In this document: positions 44,101-54,727 of the stretch, one piece after another
How positions within the stretch are numbered: position 1 is the first letter of the stretch
Layout: each line of letters opens with the position of its first letter
Source of the DNA: Gyrodactylus bullatarudis
Taxonomy: Eukaryota; Platyhelminthes; Monogenea; Gyrodactylidea; Gyrodactylidae
Direction of reading: 5' to 3'
NCBI GenBank assembly: GCA_012064415.1
Contig: SSNU01000220.1
Span: 1-64,000 of the forward strand
Length of the DNA: 64,000 bases
Program-made: the position numbers and the translations under genes
The notes under the pieces: generated by a model
The model's database searches: none
What the model was told of the DNA's origin: nothing
What the model saw: only the letters and a program-made list of their open reading frames with translations

Positions 44101-45801
44101 TATTCCAACATTTTTTAAGATGGCAAATGGAACGCTTTCTTATTTATTTAGATAGTAAAAAAGATTTTTCAAGAATAAAATAACCTCACCATTGGGTGTA
44201 CGTCCAAAGTTATCTTTAATATTTCTTAGTTCAATCTCTGGCTTCAGGGATTCGGATTGTAATATTATCTTTGCAGCTGCAAGAGATAAGTTTGAGGCAG
44301 CCAAATGGAGGGCTGTTGCTCCGTCATGGTGAGAGGATCGTGATAAAAGATTTGCATTGTGATCTAGTAATAATTGGACTAGGAGGGGACAATCAAAGTA
44401 TGCAGCAAAATGTAACGGAGTCATATCAGTCCATGAACATCTGGATTCAACTTCAGCTCCGTGTTTGATGAGCAGTTCAGCGATTCTAGAAATTGTATTG
44501 AATTTTAGGTTAACAAAATAAATAGATTAATTTTCGGTACTCACTGAGCAGCGATTTCTTCGTCCCCAAGAGCTCCACATTTGGCGACATAATGAAGTAA
44601 TGTCATATCAGTTACTGAATCTCTGTCATTTATATTGGCACCACAACGAAAAAACTTTAAGAAATTAATTCATTAAAATTATCCGGAGGTTTTCGTTGAA
44701 AGAAATTACAAAAAGAATCGAGTTTTTCAATAGATTTCCCATTTTCACCTTGTGGAAATCAACACAAGCGATCCTTTAGATTTATTAAAAAACAAGAAAC
44801 AAAAGAGGCTATTCAATTCTATTAAATAACATCCTCCCACATTGCAAGCAAGACTTGGAATTAATATTGCTAAAATTCCATCTGATAACCTGAAATTAAC
44901 TTTCTCATTGATCTTGTACCATCATCCCATGACATATTCATAAACTATTTTCTTTAAAATGATTCTAATATATAGGGTTTGTACATAATTCTACTACTAA
45001 ATTACCAAATAAATAAATTTCTATTCCAAAAAAAATAAATTCAATATTTTTATTGGTTATTCAAGGTTTAAGCAAGAAAGACTTTCAGTGTTAATTCTAC
45101 CAAAGTAAAAGTTTCAGAAAATGGAGTCTTCTCTACAATAGGTCGACGAGAAAGATAATAACGTAGTCGTTTGTTTAGGTTAAAAATGAAAAAATAAAGC
45201 AAATTAAGAGTTTAAATAAGGAAAAGAAAAGGCCTCAAAGTATGAATCGACTTGATAAAAGTTAATTCAATTCATCATTAATAGAGATATTGAAATATTT
45301 TAGTTTGCTTCCATATACTTTCTTTCTAGAAAGCTCAATATTTTTTTGAATCAATGAATTTATTACCTCTTGTACGATTGTAGCCAATTGTAATTGTGCT
45401 TGAGGTGTCCATTGTCTAAGAACACCGAACAATTGAGCAACAGTAGGTTTATTCTGATTCAAAGTCTCCATGCACTTTTCACACCAGCCCACATTTGATT
45501 TCCAAAATTTTCCAGACGACATTTGCCTGATAAGGTCTTCATCTGTTAATTCAGAATGAATTTTATTCTCATCTCCGCTGTCATTACTGGGGGGAGGAAT
45601 GGTAAATTTCGCAGAGAACTGGCTGCATTTCTAGAGACGAGACGGATAATATTATGGATCATGTTTGAGACTAAAAATTTGATGAAAACTCACATTGCAC
45701 AAGATGACATCATCTCCAGGATGTGAAATCGGGAATTTTCGTCGACCTTTTGTCTTTTGCTTAGTCCTTGTGACCGATCTAGGTGACAGAATTTCATCCA
45801 T
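41114..45801 (-). CDS. CLIP3/CLIP4-type ankyrin and CAP-Gly protein
   Basis: These proteins bind microtubule ends through CAP-Gly domains. Exons, in transcript order and all in phase: 45801-45694, 45630-45367, 44654-44545, 44485-44190, 43889-43713, 43649-43479, 43426-42897, 42836-42394, 42167-41908, 41349-41114; 864 residues. The N-terminus has VAQLFGVLRQWTPQAQ (human CLIP4 VSELFAILRQWVPQVQ), followed by ankyrin repeats (NINDRDSVTDMTLLHY, TDMTPLHFAAYFDCP, GATALHLAASN). Then come three CAP-Gly domains, each with the GKNDG-type groove: LGRNNGSVLG, HGKNDGSVGGVPYFKC and CGRHDGQVAEKRYFHC, the last followed by NHGVLVRPSRVTCRG. Linkers are Ser/Lys-rich. Length and domain order match CLIP4. The upstream PIGU stop is 110 bp away on the same strand. 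Confidence 0.93.
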
Positions 45802-45911
45802 CCTCTAGATTATGCCTTGTGAAATATATGGTTTTAGTAAAATTAGAATAATAAAAATTCATAGAAAAACTTCAAAAGGAAATATTCGTTGGTAGAAAAT
45901 AATCTTTATTG

Positions 45912-47386
45912 TTACAAGACTTTAAATTTTTTCTTCGAACCCTTTATAAGATCTTCTCCGTGCTCCAATAAATGGGGATATTTTATATGAGTGAGGGACA
46001 GATCAGCAACCAGGAGGACTTGTCCCAAGCCATGGACAAGACAAGCAGCAAAATAGAAGTTGGCATTCGCTGATCCTGTGTAAAGCCAAGCATAGTGAAA
46101 TATTGGAGCCAGAATAAGACCAGCCATCAATAGACAGAAGATTAGAAATCCGGATCTAAAATCTGAAAATTAAAAAAAATCTTGATTAAACTTGAAAAAT
46201 ATGAGTCGGAAAAGAAATTACAAGAAAAATATTCTAATTTTGTAATACATAGTGTAAGTAGAAGACCCCACTCGCCAATTGACGGTACAGGACGTAGTAT
46301 TGAATAAGTAAAAATGACCAGAATATACTGTAAGAGGGCTTCATCACTAGAAATAATGAAAAAAATAAATATTTAATAAATTAAACAATGAAAATAAATT
46401 CCATAGTTTATTTGAACTCACTTGAATCTGAATGATATCGCAAATATTGTGGATAACAAAATTAATTCCAGAGTATATACAAATAACCATTTGAAATGAT
46501 CAAACATTTCAATATAAAAATACCAATATAGGCCGAAATTTGGAGAAGTGTCAAAATTCATTAATCTGAGGAAATGATACATATTATTCATGTATATGAA
46601 CGTACTGGTAAAGCCAAGTAGATGAAAACAACTCCTTATTTACAGGCGAAAATATGGACGTTAATGCTAGAGATATCAATAGCGTCAATGTAAAACTGAG
46701 AAATATTTTCACAATTTTCGTTATTGATTTGAAGTTGTTAATAAATGAAGGAATTAGTAGCAGCATAGGAAAGAAACTGGCATAACAAGCAAGGCAAATA
46801 AATACTGACATCATTGTAATATTCTCTAGAAGAGTTACTTTATAAAATATTACTCTTTAGAAGAAATATTAAACTCCAAAGGGTAAATATATTAGAAATA
46901 ATGCAAATATTTCTGGCAACGAAACATGATAATGAATAAGGATTAATCGCATAGCACAGAAGAACATGGCTGGAAAATTTTGAGCATTTGAGCTGTTTCA
47001 TCAGTAAATTGAGAGAGAACATCATAAACATTTCCAGTAGCTAAAAAGCGTAAGTTGTATTAACCAACGTAGAATAGTGGTGTTTTCACATTCATATCGG
47101 AAATAATTCGCCAAAATTGAATAATAAGAGGCATCTTTTATATAAAATATACGAGTTACTTGATGCACAATATCGTTGTTATATAGTGGAATTTTATTTT
47201 TTAAATAGTGTATACCTTCTGAAACTGTAATAGTATTTCAAAAATCAAATGTAACCTACTATGGTCCCAAGACTCGTACGAGGAATAAGTTAACGGGATG
47301 AAAAATCTTTGACCAATTAAATTATCAATAGCCAATCTTAGTGATAATCCTGTAAGTATACATAGCATTAAATTGTCTTTAATCAT
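45912..47386 (-). CDS. PIG-U, GPI transamidase subunit
   Basis: PIG-U is a multi-pass ER subunit of the complex that attaches GPI anchors to proteins. Exons: 47386-47260, 47224-47160, 47134-47069, 47040-46854, 46825-46606, 46565-46422, 46346-46222, 46162-45912; 394 residues. The alignment to the human protein is continuous: HISEGIHYLKNKIPLYNN across the first splice, MPLIIQFWR (human TPLIIYLFHF), YAINPYSLSCFVARN (human YLLNPYTILSCVAKS), SPNFGLYWYFYIEMFDHF (human TPNIGLFWYFFAEMFEHF) and AWLYTGSANANFYFA. Introns are 35, 25, 28, 28, 40, 75 and 59 nt, and all phases close. A compact gene lying 101 bp from its upstream and 110 bp from its downstream same-strand neighbours. Confidence 0.94.
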
Positions 47387-47487
47387 TTTTAGTATTTAAA
47401 AAATGATATTAGCTAAACAATTGTAGATTTTTTAAAATAGATACATTTATTCGTTGTTTAAGAATTTCTTAATAAGAAATCTCAATT

Positions 47488-48482
47488 TCACAAATCTAAA
47501 CTTCTTTCGTTCATCTGAAAGCTATTGAAATATTTCATGACCTTTTCTTCATTTTTGATGGACTTCTTGAGAAATGCAAGTTTATCAATCATTTGATTGA
47601 TTTTTTCCCTTAAAAATACTAACTTATTATTTACGTGAACATGTTGTACTCCTCTATTTGCTGTTCGGTGAACATTGGATCAAAAAAACTTTCATTGTTA
47701 AAAGCACTACTAGGCTCATTATTGGAAACAACTTGTTTTTTTCTATCCTTAGTTATACCATCTAGTATTTTTTCATATTTTTTTATATTCTCCCAAATGC
47801 TATTGAATAAGAATTTCTTTTCTTCAATACACTGTTTTGTATGAAACTCCAAATCTCTTGCTTCCAAGACTAATTTTGTCGAATAGATATTTATTTTTTC
47901 TGCGATTTCCTTGCTGCTCAGATTTATCTGATGAAGTCTATCATCTATGTCTTGTTTTTTACAAAACCTTGAAATTACCGATAAATTAACCTTCTTACCA
48001 TTCTTCGTGGGTCATATCCATGGTGAATAATTGACATGCAACTTTTTCCAAACACTCTAGGCAATTTTTCATCTTGACAATTTCATTGAGATAACAGTTA
48101 AGAAGGTTTTTTCTCTTGATCATCTATAAGTATTGAAAATTACCAAAATAAGTCTATCTCTGAATTCATCCTTCTTGTTAGTGCATAAATTTTCCAGAAG
48201 AGAAATTTGCTTATCATTTTCTTCTAGTACTTGTTTAATGAAATCAGATAACAGATTTAAAATATGCCGTTTATAAAGTATAAGCTCTTTCAATTTAATT
48301 TTATCATCATAAAAGTCTTCAGTAATTTTATCACTAGAATCTTCATCAGGAAAAAGCGGGGGTTGGTTTATAACATCTGATTCATTCAAGATCCCTAACA
48401 ATTCTTGATAATCATCTTCTAATTCTCTACTGAATTTTTTCAAATCTAAGAACTCTATTGCATCGTCACATTCATAGACCAT
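47488..48482 (-). CDS. uncharacterised coiled-coil protein with minute introns
   Basis: Predicted exons 48482-48144, 48123-47999, 47967-47635, 47608-47488 join in phase to 305 residues. I do not recognise the family. The sequence is mostly helical, charged and heptad-like (KIKLKELILYKRHILNLLSD, LEARDLEFHTKQCIEEKKF, KINQMIDKLAFLKKSIKN) with no globular motif; a scaffold or kinetochore/augmin-type subunit would be typical but is a guess. The introns are 20, 31 and 26 nt; each unspliced frame soon hits a stop, and each splice restores a long open frame. The start ATG at 48482 is the first ATG in frame. An upstream exon cannot be excluded. Confidence 0.6.
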
Positions 48483-48690
48483 ATTAAATTCAAGTTCGAC
48501 CAAGTGTTCCTAAGATTAATCTATAGAAGTGATATTTTAATTTAATAAACCAATTAAAATTTTTGAATTGATAAATTCGCCAAAGTAAATCATGGATTTT
48601 TGTAAAATAAAAATAACTTCATCTCATATTTTTTAACATTTACCTCCCGGCAAATTGATTTTATTTTGAATAATTTTTAATTCATCATAT

Positions 48691-49984
48691 ATGTTCTCGA
48701 TAATTGAATTACCGATCAATATACAAGAAGAAGCAAAAATATCCCTCAATGAAGACATTAATACTCGTTTGGAGAAGATCGAAGAACTCAAATTACTTAT
48801 TGAAAAAAATTCCAAAGGTATTACTTTACTTCATTGATTTCCTCTTTATAACTTTAGAAATCAGCGGAATCAAAGAACCTGGCTTTCTATTGAGATTTCT
48901 TAGAGCTAGAAAGTTCAATGTTCTCAAGGCATTTCATCTTTATTGTAATTACTATGCAGTCAGAAAAAATTATTCCGATATATTTGAGAGTTTTACTCCA
49001 GCTAACGTAGAAAAAGTTTTAAAAGAAACAATCATTTCTGCGCTTCCTCAAACTGATGATAAAAAGAGACGTATTATCCTTTTGAGAATGGGAAAATGGG
49101 ATCCAGAAAATATCACAACTGCTGAATTATTCAGAGCAAACATAATGATTGCAGAGGAGATGATTATGGTAATAATTGATTTATTATTATGCTTAAGAAT
49201 GACCCAATATGTCAAGTAACAGGAGCTATTGTTGTAGTCGATCTTACAGACTTTACTTGGAAGCAGGCTAGCCATGTAACAAATATAGATTTTGCAAAGA
49301 GAGCTTCTAGATTTCTTCAAGACACAACCCCTATTAGAATCGTCCAAGTGCATATGGTGAATGAACCATCATATTTTATGCACGTGTTCAACTTGATTCG
49401 CCCCCTGCTCAAAGCTAAAAATCAAAAGAAAGTTAGTTATGCCAGCATATGATTTGATTGATTTATTTTATTTGAACAGATTATATTCCATGGGGAGTCA
49501 GTTGAATCCTTGCATAAGAATGTTCAACCAAATCTATTACCAAAGAATGTTGATAGTCTAAAAGGAGAAGGATCTGAGATCCCAGATATGGTATAGTTAA
49601 GGATAAATAATTAATTGGGAATATTATTTTACAAACTTTTTTTTCTAGGGATATCTTGCAAAATTGAAAGCTCTTGATTGGTACTGGTCGGATTTTGATA
49701 AATTCACAATCTCTCAGAAATACATTGACAAGTTCTCGTCAAATATCTTGACGAGTTCATCAATCGGAACGTATCGATTGAAATCAGGTTCTATTTCGGA
49801 AATACAAGAGTCTTTTTCCACTTCATATCTTGGCAAAATCATTCTTAAATCAGATTCTAAAGATGTCGAAGAAGGAAAGAGTAAACGCTTTCAACGCAGT
49901 CAATCCTTCTTCAATTCAGAGTCGAAGTCTGGCGATTTCTTGGAACGTATAAAAGTATCCAGTTCCAGCAAAGAAAAAAGTTGA
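48691..49984 (+). CDS. CRAL-TRIO (Sec14-like) lipid-transfer protein
   Basis: Exons 48691-48817, 48858-49168, 49198-49431, 49480-49590, 49649-49984; 372 residues. Related proteins (clavesin, alpha-tocopherol transfer protein, RLBP1) carry hydrophobic lipids between membranes. The CRAL-TRIO N domain has GFLLRFLRARKFNVLKAFHL; the lipid-binding domain has GAIVVVDLTDFTWKQASHV, PIRIVQVHMVNEPSYFMHVF and LIRPLLKAKNQKKIIFHGES, ending in the typical LP..LGG-like region (PNLLPKNVDSLKG). The second intron is 29 nt. The C-terminal 100 residues are Ser-rich and not family-typical. The exact subfamily is not resolved. Divergent from the coiled-coil gene over 208 bp. Confidence 0.9.
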
Positions 49985-50620
49985 AAATCGATACAATTTT
50001 TTAATCCTTCTTATGAATAATACAATGTAATGTGTTATGACGGTGAGCATTGATCGCCAGGCATTCCAAAATGTATTAGAAAATACTGTAATAATAAGGC
50101 ATAATAATGTACAAGTAAAAACAAATATAATATTGTAGCAATTATTTTAGGAATAAAAGAATATATACTACCTGTTGCATTCACCAAAGATATTCTGAAT
50201 GAATTGAAATATTCTCAAGGAAAAAAAGAGAGATTTGAGTTTTCAACTTCTTTATTAGAATAAAAATTTGATATAAAGAAGACTTGAAAATTGGCTTTTG
50301 TAAATGTTCAAATTATTTTATTATGAGGGATGCTCTTTTTAGTTGCTATAGGTATGTCCATATACGCATTTATGTTTTGATTGGGGGATAGAATTGTAAG
50401 GTTTGCTGATTATACAAACGATTCGGAAATGCACCGATCAATTTTGTAAAATTTTCACAATTTTTAATGGGATAATAACTAAAATTGGGCTCACTAAACA
50501 GAGATAACTCCCGAGAGACGATAATTTTTGGTTAAAATTTTTTTGATTGTGTTTGTAAGGGATATGATGGAGAAATCAAGAGAGAGAGAGAGACAGAGGG
50601 TAAATTCCCATCGATTAGAA
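49985..50620. other. convergent 3' flanks, no gene recognised
   Basis: AT-rich 636-bp spacer between the stops of the CRAL-TRIO gene and reticulon. It includes a short GA repeat (AGAGAGAGAGAGAGAC near 50579-50594). No coding block is supported. Confidence 0.5.
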
Positions 50621-51728
50621 TTAGATGTCCTTTTTTGAAGAGAAAATAGGAAGATTTTTCGTTTTTTCCTTCAGCTTATCAACTACTGCATTGACATGTA
50701 CTTGAACTTTTGAAAATAAGTCATCAATTTGAGGCTGGTAGAGCTCGTAAACTTTTGGCCATGTGAATAGAGTCACAAAAACTAGAATGTTAATTTCATC
50801 GATTATGATTATCCGTTATCAGTATAAATATTTCAACTTACATAGCATGACTAGAGTAAGCAAGTTAAACCAACCACCAATAATTGTAAAGATATACATA
50901 ATAAAGGCAAATTTTGCTGTTTCTGTATAATTCTCCATGGCAAATACTTTCCTTAAATGATTGAGAAAATTAGAAGCCTTGTTGACACCGACTGAAACAA
51001 GATCATGGATTTTCTCCTGTGGTATTTTCACATCAGCACTGAGCCAATTTCTAGAGGAAGAATGATTGATTAATAAACCAAATCTACTTTTCAAATTTCA
51101 ATATGTAAAAAAAGGTTGGGGTCTTTGAAATACAAGAATCTGAATAAAATAAACAATGGTTTTATTTTAAATGGCACATAGGCAAGAACCAATCAGGTTT
51201 CAGGCCAGAAAACAAACTCCTCGTATTGTAACCAGTTGCAGAAATAATGAAAATATTCAAAAATATTTATTTTAGCCTAGAAATCAAACCGAATTCCAAT
51301 GATTATTTAAGAAATGTTAACACTTGTGCTATCTTACTAGTATTATATAGATTTCTAAATTGTTAAGAACTTGATTAAGTATAATCAAAAATATTAATTA
51401 TGGTAAACATACTGAAAAATATTGCCAGTAGAGGATTCTGCATTAGATGTCTCTGGATTTTTCTTGAATGATCCTTTTAGATCATGAGTAATTTTCCATG
51501 CAGCGGCGCAGCAAAGCAAGGTTAAACAAGTATAGGAGACAACTGATACAAATGAAAGATGTTCCATGCTCAAAAGCAAACTCATTCCTGCAATTAGTAC
51601 AGCTCCAGAATGTAGTGGTGATTTCCAGTATATAAGATTTCGAACTAAAACTTATTCAAACATATCTCACTCTCAGGATGAAGTCCATCGATCCAAGAAC
51701 AAGAAAGTAAACCCTTTTTAGTACTCAT
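50621..51728 (-). CDS. reticulon (RHD membrane-shaping protein)
   Basis: Reticulons bend ER membrane into tubules with two long hydrophobic hairpins. Exons 51728-51671, 51587-51413, 51050-50842, 50781-50621; 200 residues, essentially just the reticulon-homology domain. First hairpin: about 20-60 (HLSFVSVVSYTCLTLLCCAA). The loop contains NIFQNWLSADVKIPQEKIHD, like the human region ending ESEVAISEELVQ. Second hairpin: AFIMYIFTIIGGWFNLLTLV (human AVLMWVFTYVGALFNGLTLL), followed by FTWPKVYELYQPQIDDLF (human FSVPVIYERHQAQIDHYL). It ends with a KKDI tail, close to a dilysine ER-retrieval signal. The short N-terminus suggests a minimal isoform; other 5' exons may exist. 136 bp separate it from the divergent ZIP gene. 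Confidence 0.92.
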
Positions 51729-51864
51729 TTTCGATAAAACTGCTTAGATCGCGATTTATGAAGTTAGCTGATTTTCAGATTTTTGATTTACGCGTTAACG
51801 AAAAACCTTCTGTGAGTTCTAAAGTGTACATATTGTTTAGTCATCTTGACATTTCAAAAGTTTG

Positions 51865-52857
51865 ATGTTGTCAATTATTGTTCTAAATGTATCTATGCTT
51901 TTCGGAGCTTATCTAGTAGGAATTCTTCCAATGATAATGAATATAAGTCAGGTGATCTATAATTCTAATGAATTTTTAACGTAGAATTATGTCCAAAAAA
52001 CTTCAGTTTTCGGTGGTGGGCTATTAATAGGCGCAGCACTGGCCATAATAATTCCTGAAGGATTTGATATTCTATTCAAATCAGCAAAAGCTGATTCCGA
52101 ATCATTCTCTATGCGCTTATCAGGATTTCTACTTGTTTTGGGATTTGTTTTCATGCTATTCATAGATCAAATAGGAAACTCGTTTTATAAATCATCAATT
52201 TGGGTATTAAACACCTGCCTGTGTCGCAAGAAACAACTACATACAAATGTTTCAGCATTTACAAACACCAAATCTATCAATGAGGAGGCTAGCCAAAAAT
52301 CATTTCTCACAACTCTTGGACTAGTTATTCATTCTGCAGCAGACGGTATAGCGCTCGGTGCTGCTTCAGCTCTTGAAGAGACAAGTTTAGAGATCATAGT
52401 TTTCTTTGCAATAATGATTCATAAAGCGCCAACAGCATTTGGTTTAACATCAGTGCTCTTAGCAAGCAATTTATCCAAAGAAAAAATTAAAAATCATTTA
52501 ATGGCATTTTGTATAGCAGCCCCTTTATTATCAATACTCACCTATATTTTCATTTACAATTTGAAGACAGATCAAGATTCAAACCAGTATTTTCATCTTT
52601 GTGCTGCATATGCTCTTTTATTTTCCGGTGGAACATTTCTATATGTTGCTGCATCTCATATCCTTCCAGAGATTATGTTTTCTTCTCAAAAGGAACAAAA
52701 TGGAATGTATTTACTTGAGGAAGGTTCTTTAAATACATTACCACATGTAGTGACAAAAGATCAGAATCTCTCCAACAATAAGTTAACCTGTATAGAATTC
52801 ACCTTGTTTTTTATTGGAACATTAATTCCAACTCTTATTTCTCTTACTCACCATTAA
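51865..52857 (+). CDS. ZIP9-like zinc transporter (SLC39A9)
   Basis: Moves zinc into the cytosol, usually from the Golgi or plasma membrane. Exons 51865-51951 and 51985-52857; 319 residues. The 33-nt intron falls inside NISQ/NYVQKTSVFGGG, giving an ungapped match to the ZIP9 start (AGIIPLAVNFSEE...LGAGLLCGTALAVIVPEG). Metal-site motifs in membrane helices: VIHSAADGIALGAAS and IMIHKAPTAFGL, then VAASHILPE. Eight hydrophobic segments can be placed. The His-rich loop of other ZIPs is absent, as in ZIP9. Confidence 0.93.
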
Positions 52858-53198
52858 CATCTTTTAACAAACATGATAAGAGGATAATCGAAATTATGTG
52901 TACATAAAAATTCATTCCAAGGATTCTCAGCTCACTTGTTGCTACCAGCTAATAAGAACTCTATTTTCGCCTTATATTTTGTATTATTTCATAATAAAAT
53001 TACAGAATCCTAATAAAAATTTATTTCTAGTTTTTCTAGATCATATTTTATTGATCTGATGATAAACAATATGTTATTATATCTTAAATTTGATAATGTT
53101 AAATTAAATCTATTCTATTTCCATGCTGCACGCCAGTGCTACTTCTCAGATGTACAAGTTAAATGTGATCAACATGAAAAAATAAAATTCTTTTACTG

Positions 53199-53555
53199 CT
53201 AACTTTCTGATTCTTCTGATTCCTCCTCTGTATATAACTGTCGATATGGAAGTTCCCTTAGGTCATATCGATGATTAGGACGCTTTCGCTTTTTCATTGA
53301 ATTAATCTCAATTCTTTTACCGTTGGATAAAACCATGCTAGTTGAATCTTGCCTACACAAGGGACATTTGAAACTAATTCGCATCCATTCCTGGCAGCAT
53401 TCATAGCAGAATGTATGCAGACATGGCACTAAAACAGATTTCTTTTTTAACTTATTCAGACAAATGGAACAGTCAATTTGCCTTTTATTCTCAATTTTTT
53501 TTCCATCTTTTCTATCAGAGTGATTGATTTCTGATTTTTTCAAGACAGGTACCAT
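53199..53555 (-). CDS. small RING-finger protein, TOPORS-like E3 ligase
   Basis: A single exon, 118 residues. A complete C3HC4 RING: C29-x2-C32, C45-x-H47-x2-C50-x2-C53, C64-x2-C67 (CSICL..., PCLHTFCYECCQEW, CPLCR). The spacing and HTFCYECCQEW segment resemble TOPORS-type E3 ubiquitin/SUMO ligases, whose RING is followed by a short basic stretch; here a KKRKRPNHRYDLRELPYR stretch is followed by an acidic Ser/Glu tail. Human TOPORS is far longer, so this is either a truncated relative or a separate small RING protein. The start at 53555 is the first ATG; no upstream exon was found. Confidence 0.8.
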   Translation of the reverse strand: MVPVLKKSEINHSDRKDGKKIENKRQIDCSICLNKLKKKSVLVPCLHTFCYECCQEWMRISFKCPLCRQDSTSMVLSNGKRIEINSMKKRKRPNHRYDLRELPYRQLYTEEESEESES

Positions 53556-54727
53556 GTAGATTTCAGGAATCCTTTTTATCTTATCAGATAATCCAATTTT
53601 ATCTTTTAGAAAGACAGGTAATAATGATTATTAATTATAATGAATTGATTTACAAATATTCATTAATCAAAATAAAATTTTTAAAGAAAATTTACTAACA
53701 AGTAGAAATACTAAAATTTAAATGTTCTATAATGTTGCTTCAACATTTGTAGAGGCAATTTTCTTCCAGGCGTTTCAGATTTGAACACATTAGTGATGAG
53801 ATAATCCCTGATCAATGATTAGATGCTTGTAATAAGATTCACTTCTATTTCATCTAAAAGTATTCCTGTCGGTTTATATTTGAAAAAAATATTCTGATTA
53901 CGGTTAAGCAATGTGATCCTGTCAGTCAGATGATTAATATTCTTTGTACTTGCGTAGGAGTAACTCTGGTTAATATTTTGTTCATTAGTTAAGAGGAAAG
54001 GTTGCGTAAATTATCATTAGATTATATAACTTGAAATGTTTGATAGATAATTATAATTAACAGTATTTATCTTTTAATGATATTATGTATTAAGTTTCTA
54101 CCAAGAAGTAGTAGTAAGATGGAACACAAACACAAAGGGGGCAAATAAGTCTATCTATAAGCCCCAGAAAAGATATACCTTAAGTTGCACTTTTCTCATA
54201 CGCACGCTATAAACGCTAATAATATTGAATCAATATATTCATAGATTAAGTTAGATATAGGATAATCCATCTTAGTTTTTCTCTCTACACTGCTTATTCG
54301 TATAATTCATTTTCAAAACTAAATTATGATTGGCTCTTGCATTGTAGAATTTGATTGGCTGATCAGAACGATTTGAAATGAAATTATTTCAAGCAAATGA
54401 CAGTCAATCTTACATTAAAATCACAATAAATGTTCTTGTGTTCAATCTGTAGAAACTTGAATTATAACTGATAACAGGTATAGAGAAACCGACAAAAAAG
54501 CAAAATTGTAAAAAAATTTAATTCACACAGAAGAAATAGCTGAAAACAACCCTACAACAAGCCCTTACCAAAAAAACCAGAAGCTGACAAAAAGTAAAAG
54601 CTGGAAAAATAGTATAAATACTGGAAAATAAATTTTGAAAATAAAAAAAACTCTTGGGAATTTCATTTCACCACAGGCAAACATATTCATCCATAGATAA
54701 ACTGACCTTTCGTTCATGGACTAAAAG
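53556..54727. other. intergenic, no gene recognised
   Basis: About 1.2 kb of AT-rich DNA between the RING gene start and the first exon of the laminin-G gene. It must carry both divergent promoters. No coding block, RNA gene or terminal repeats are supported. Confidence 0.5.
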
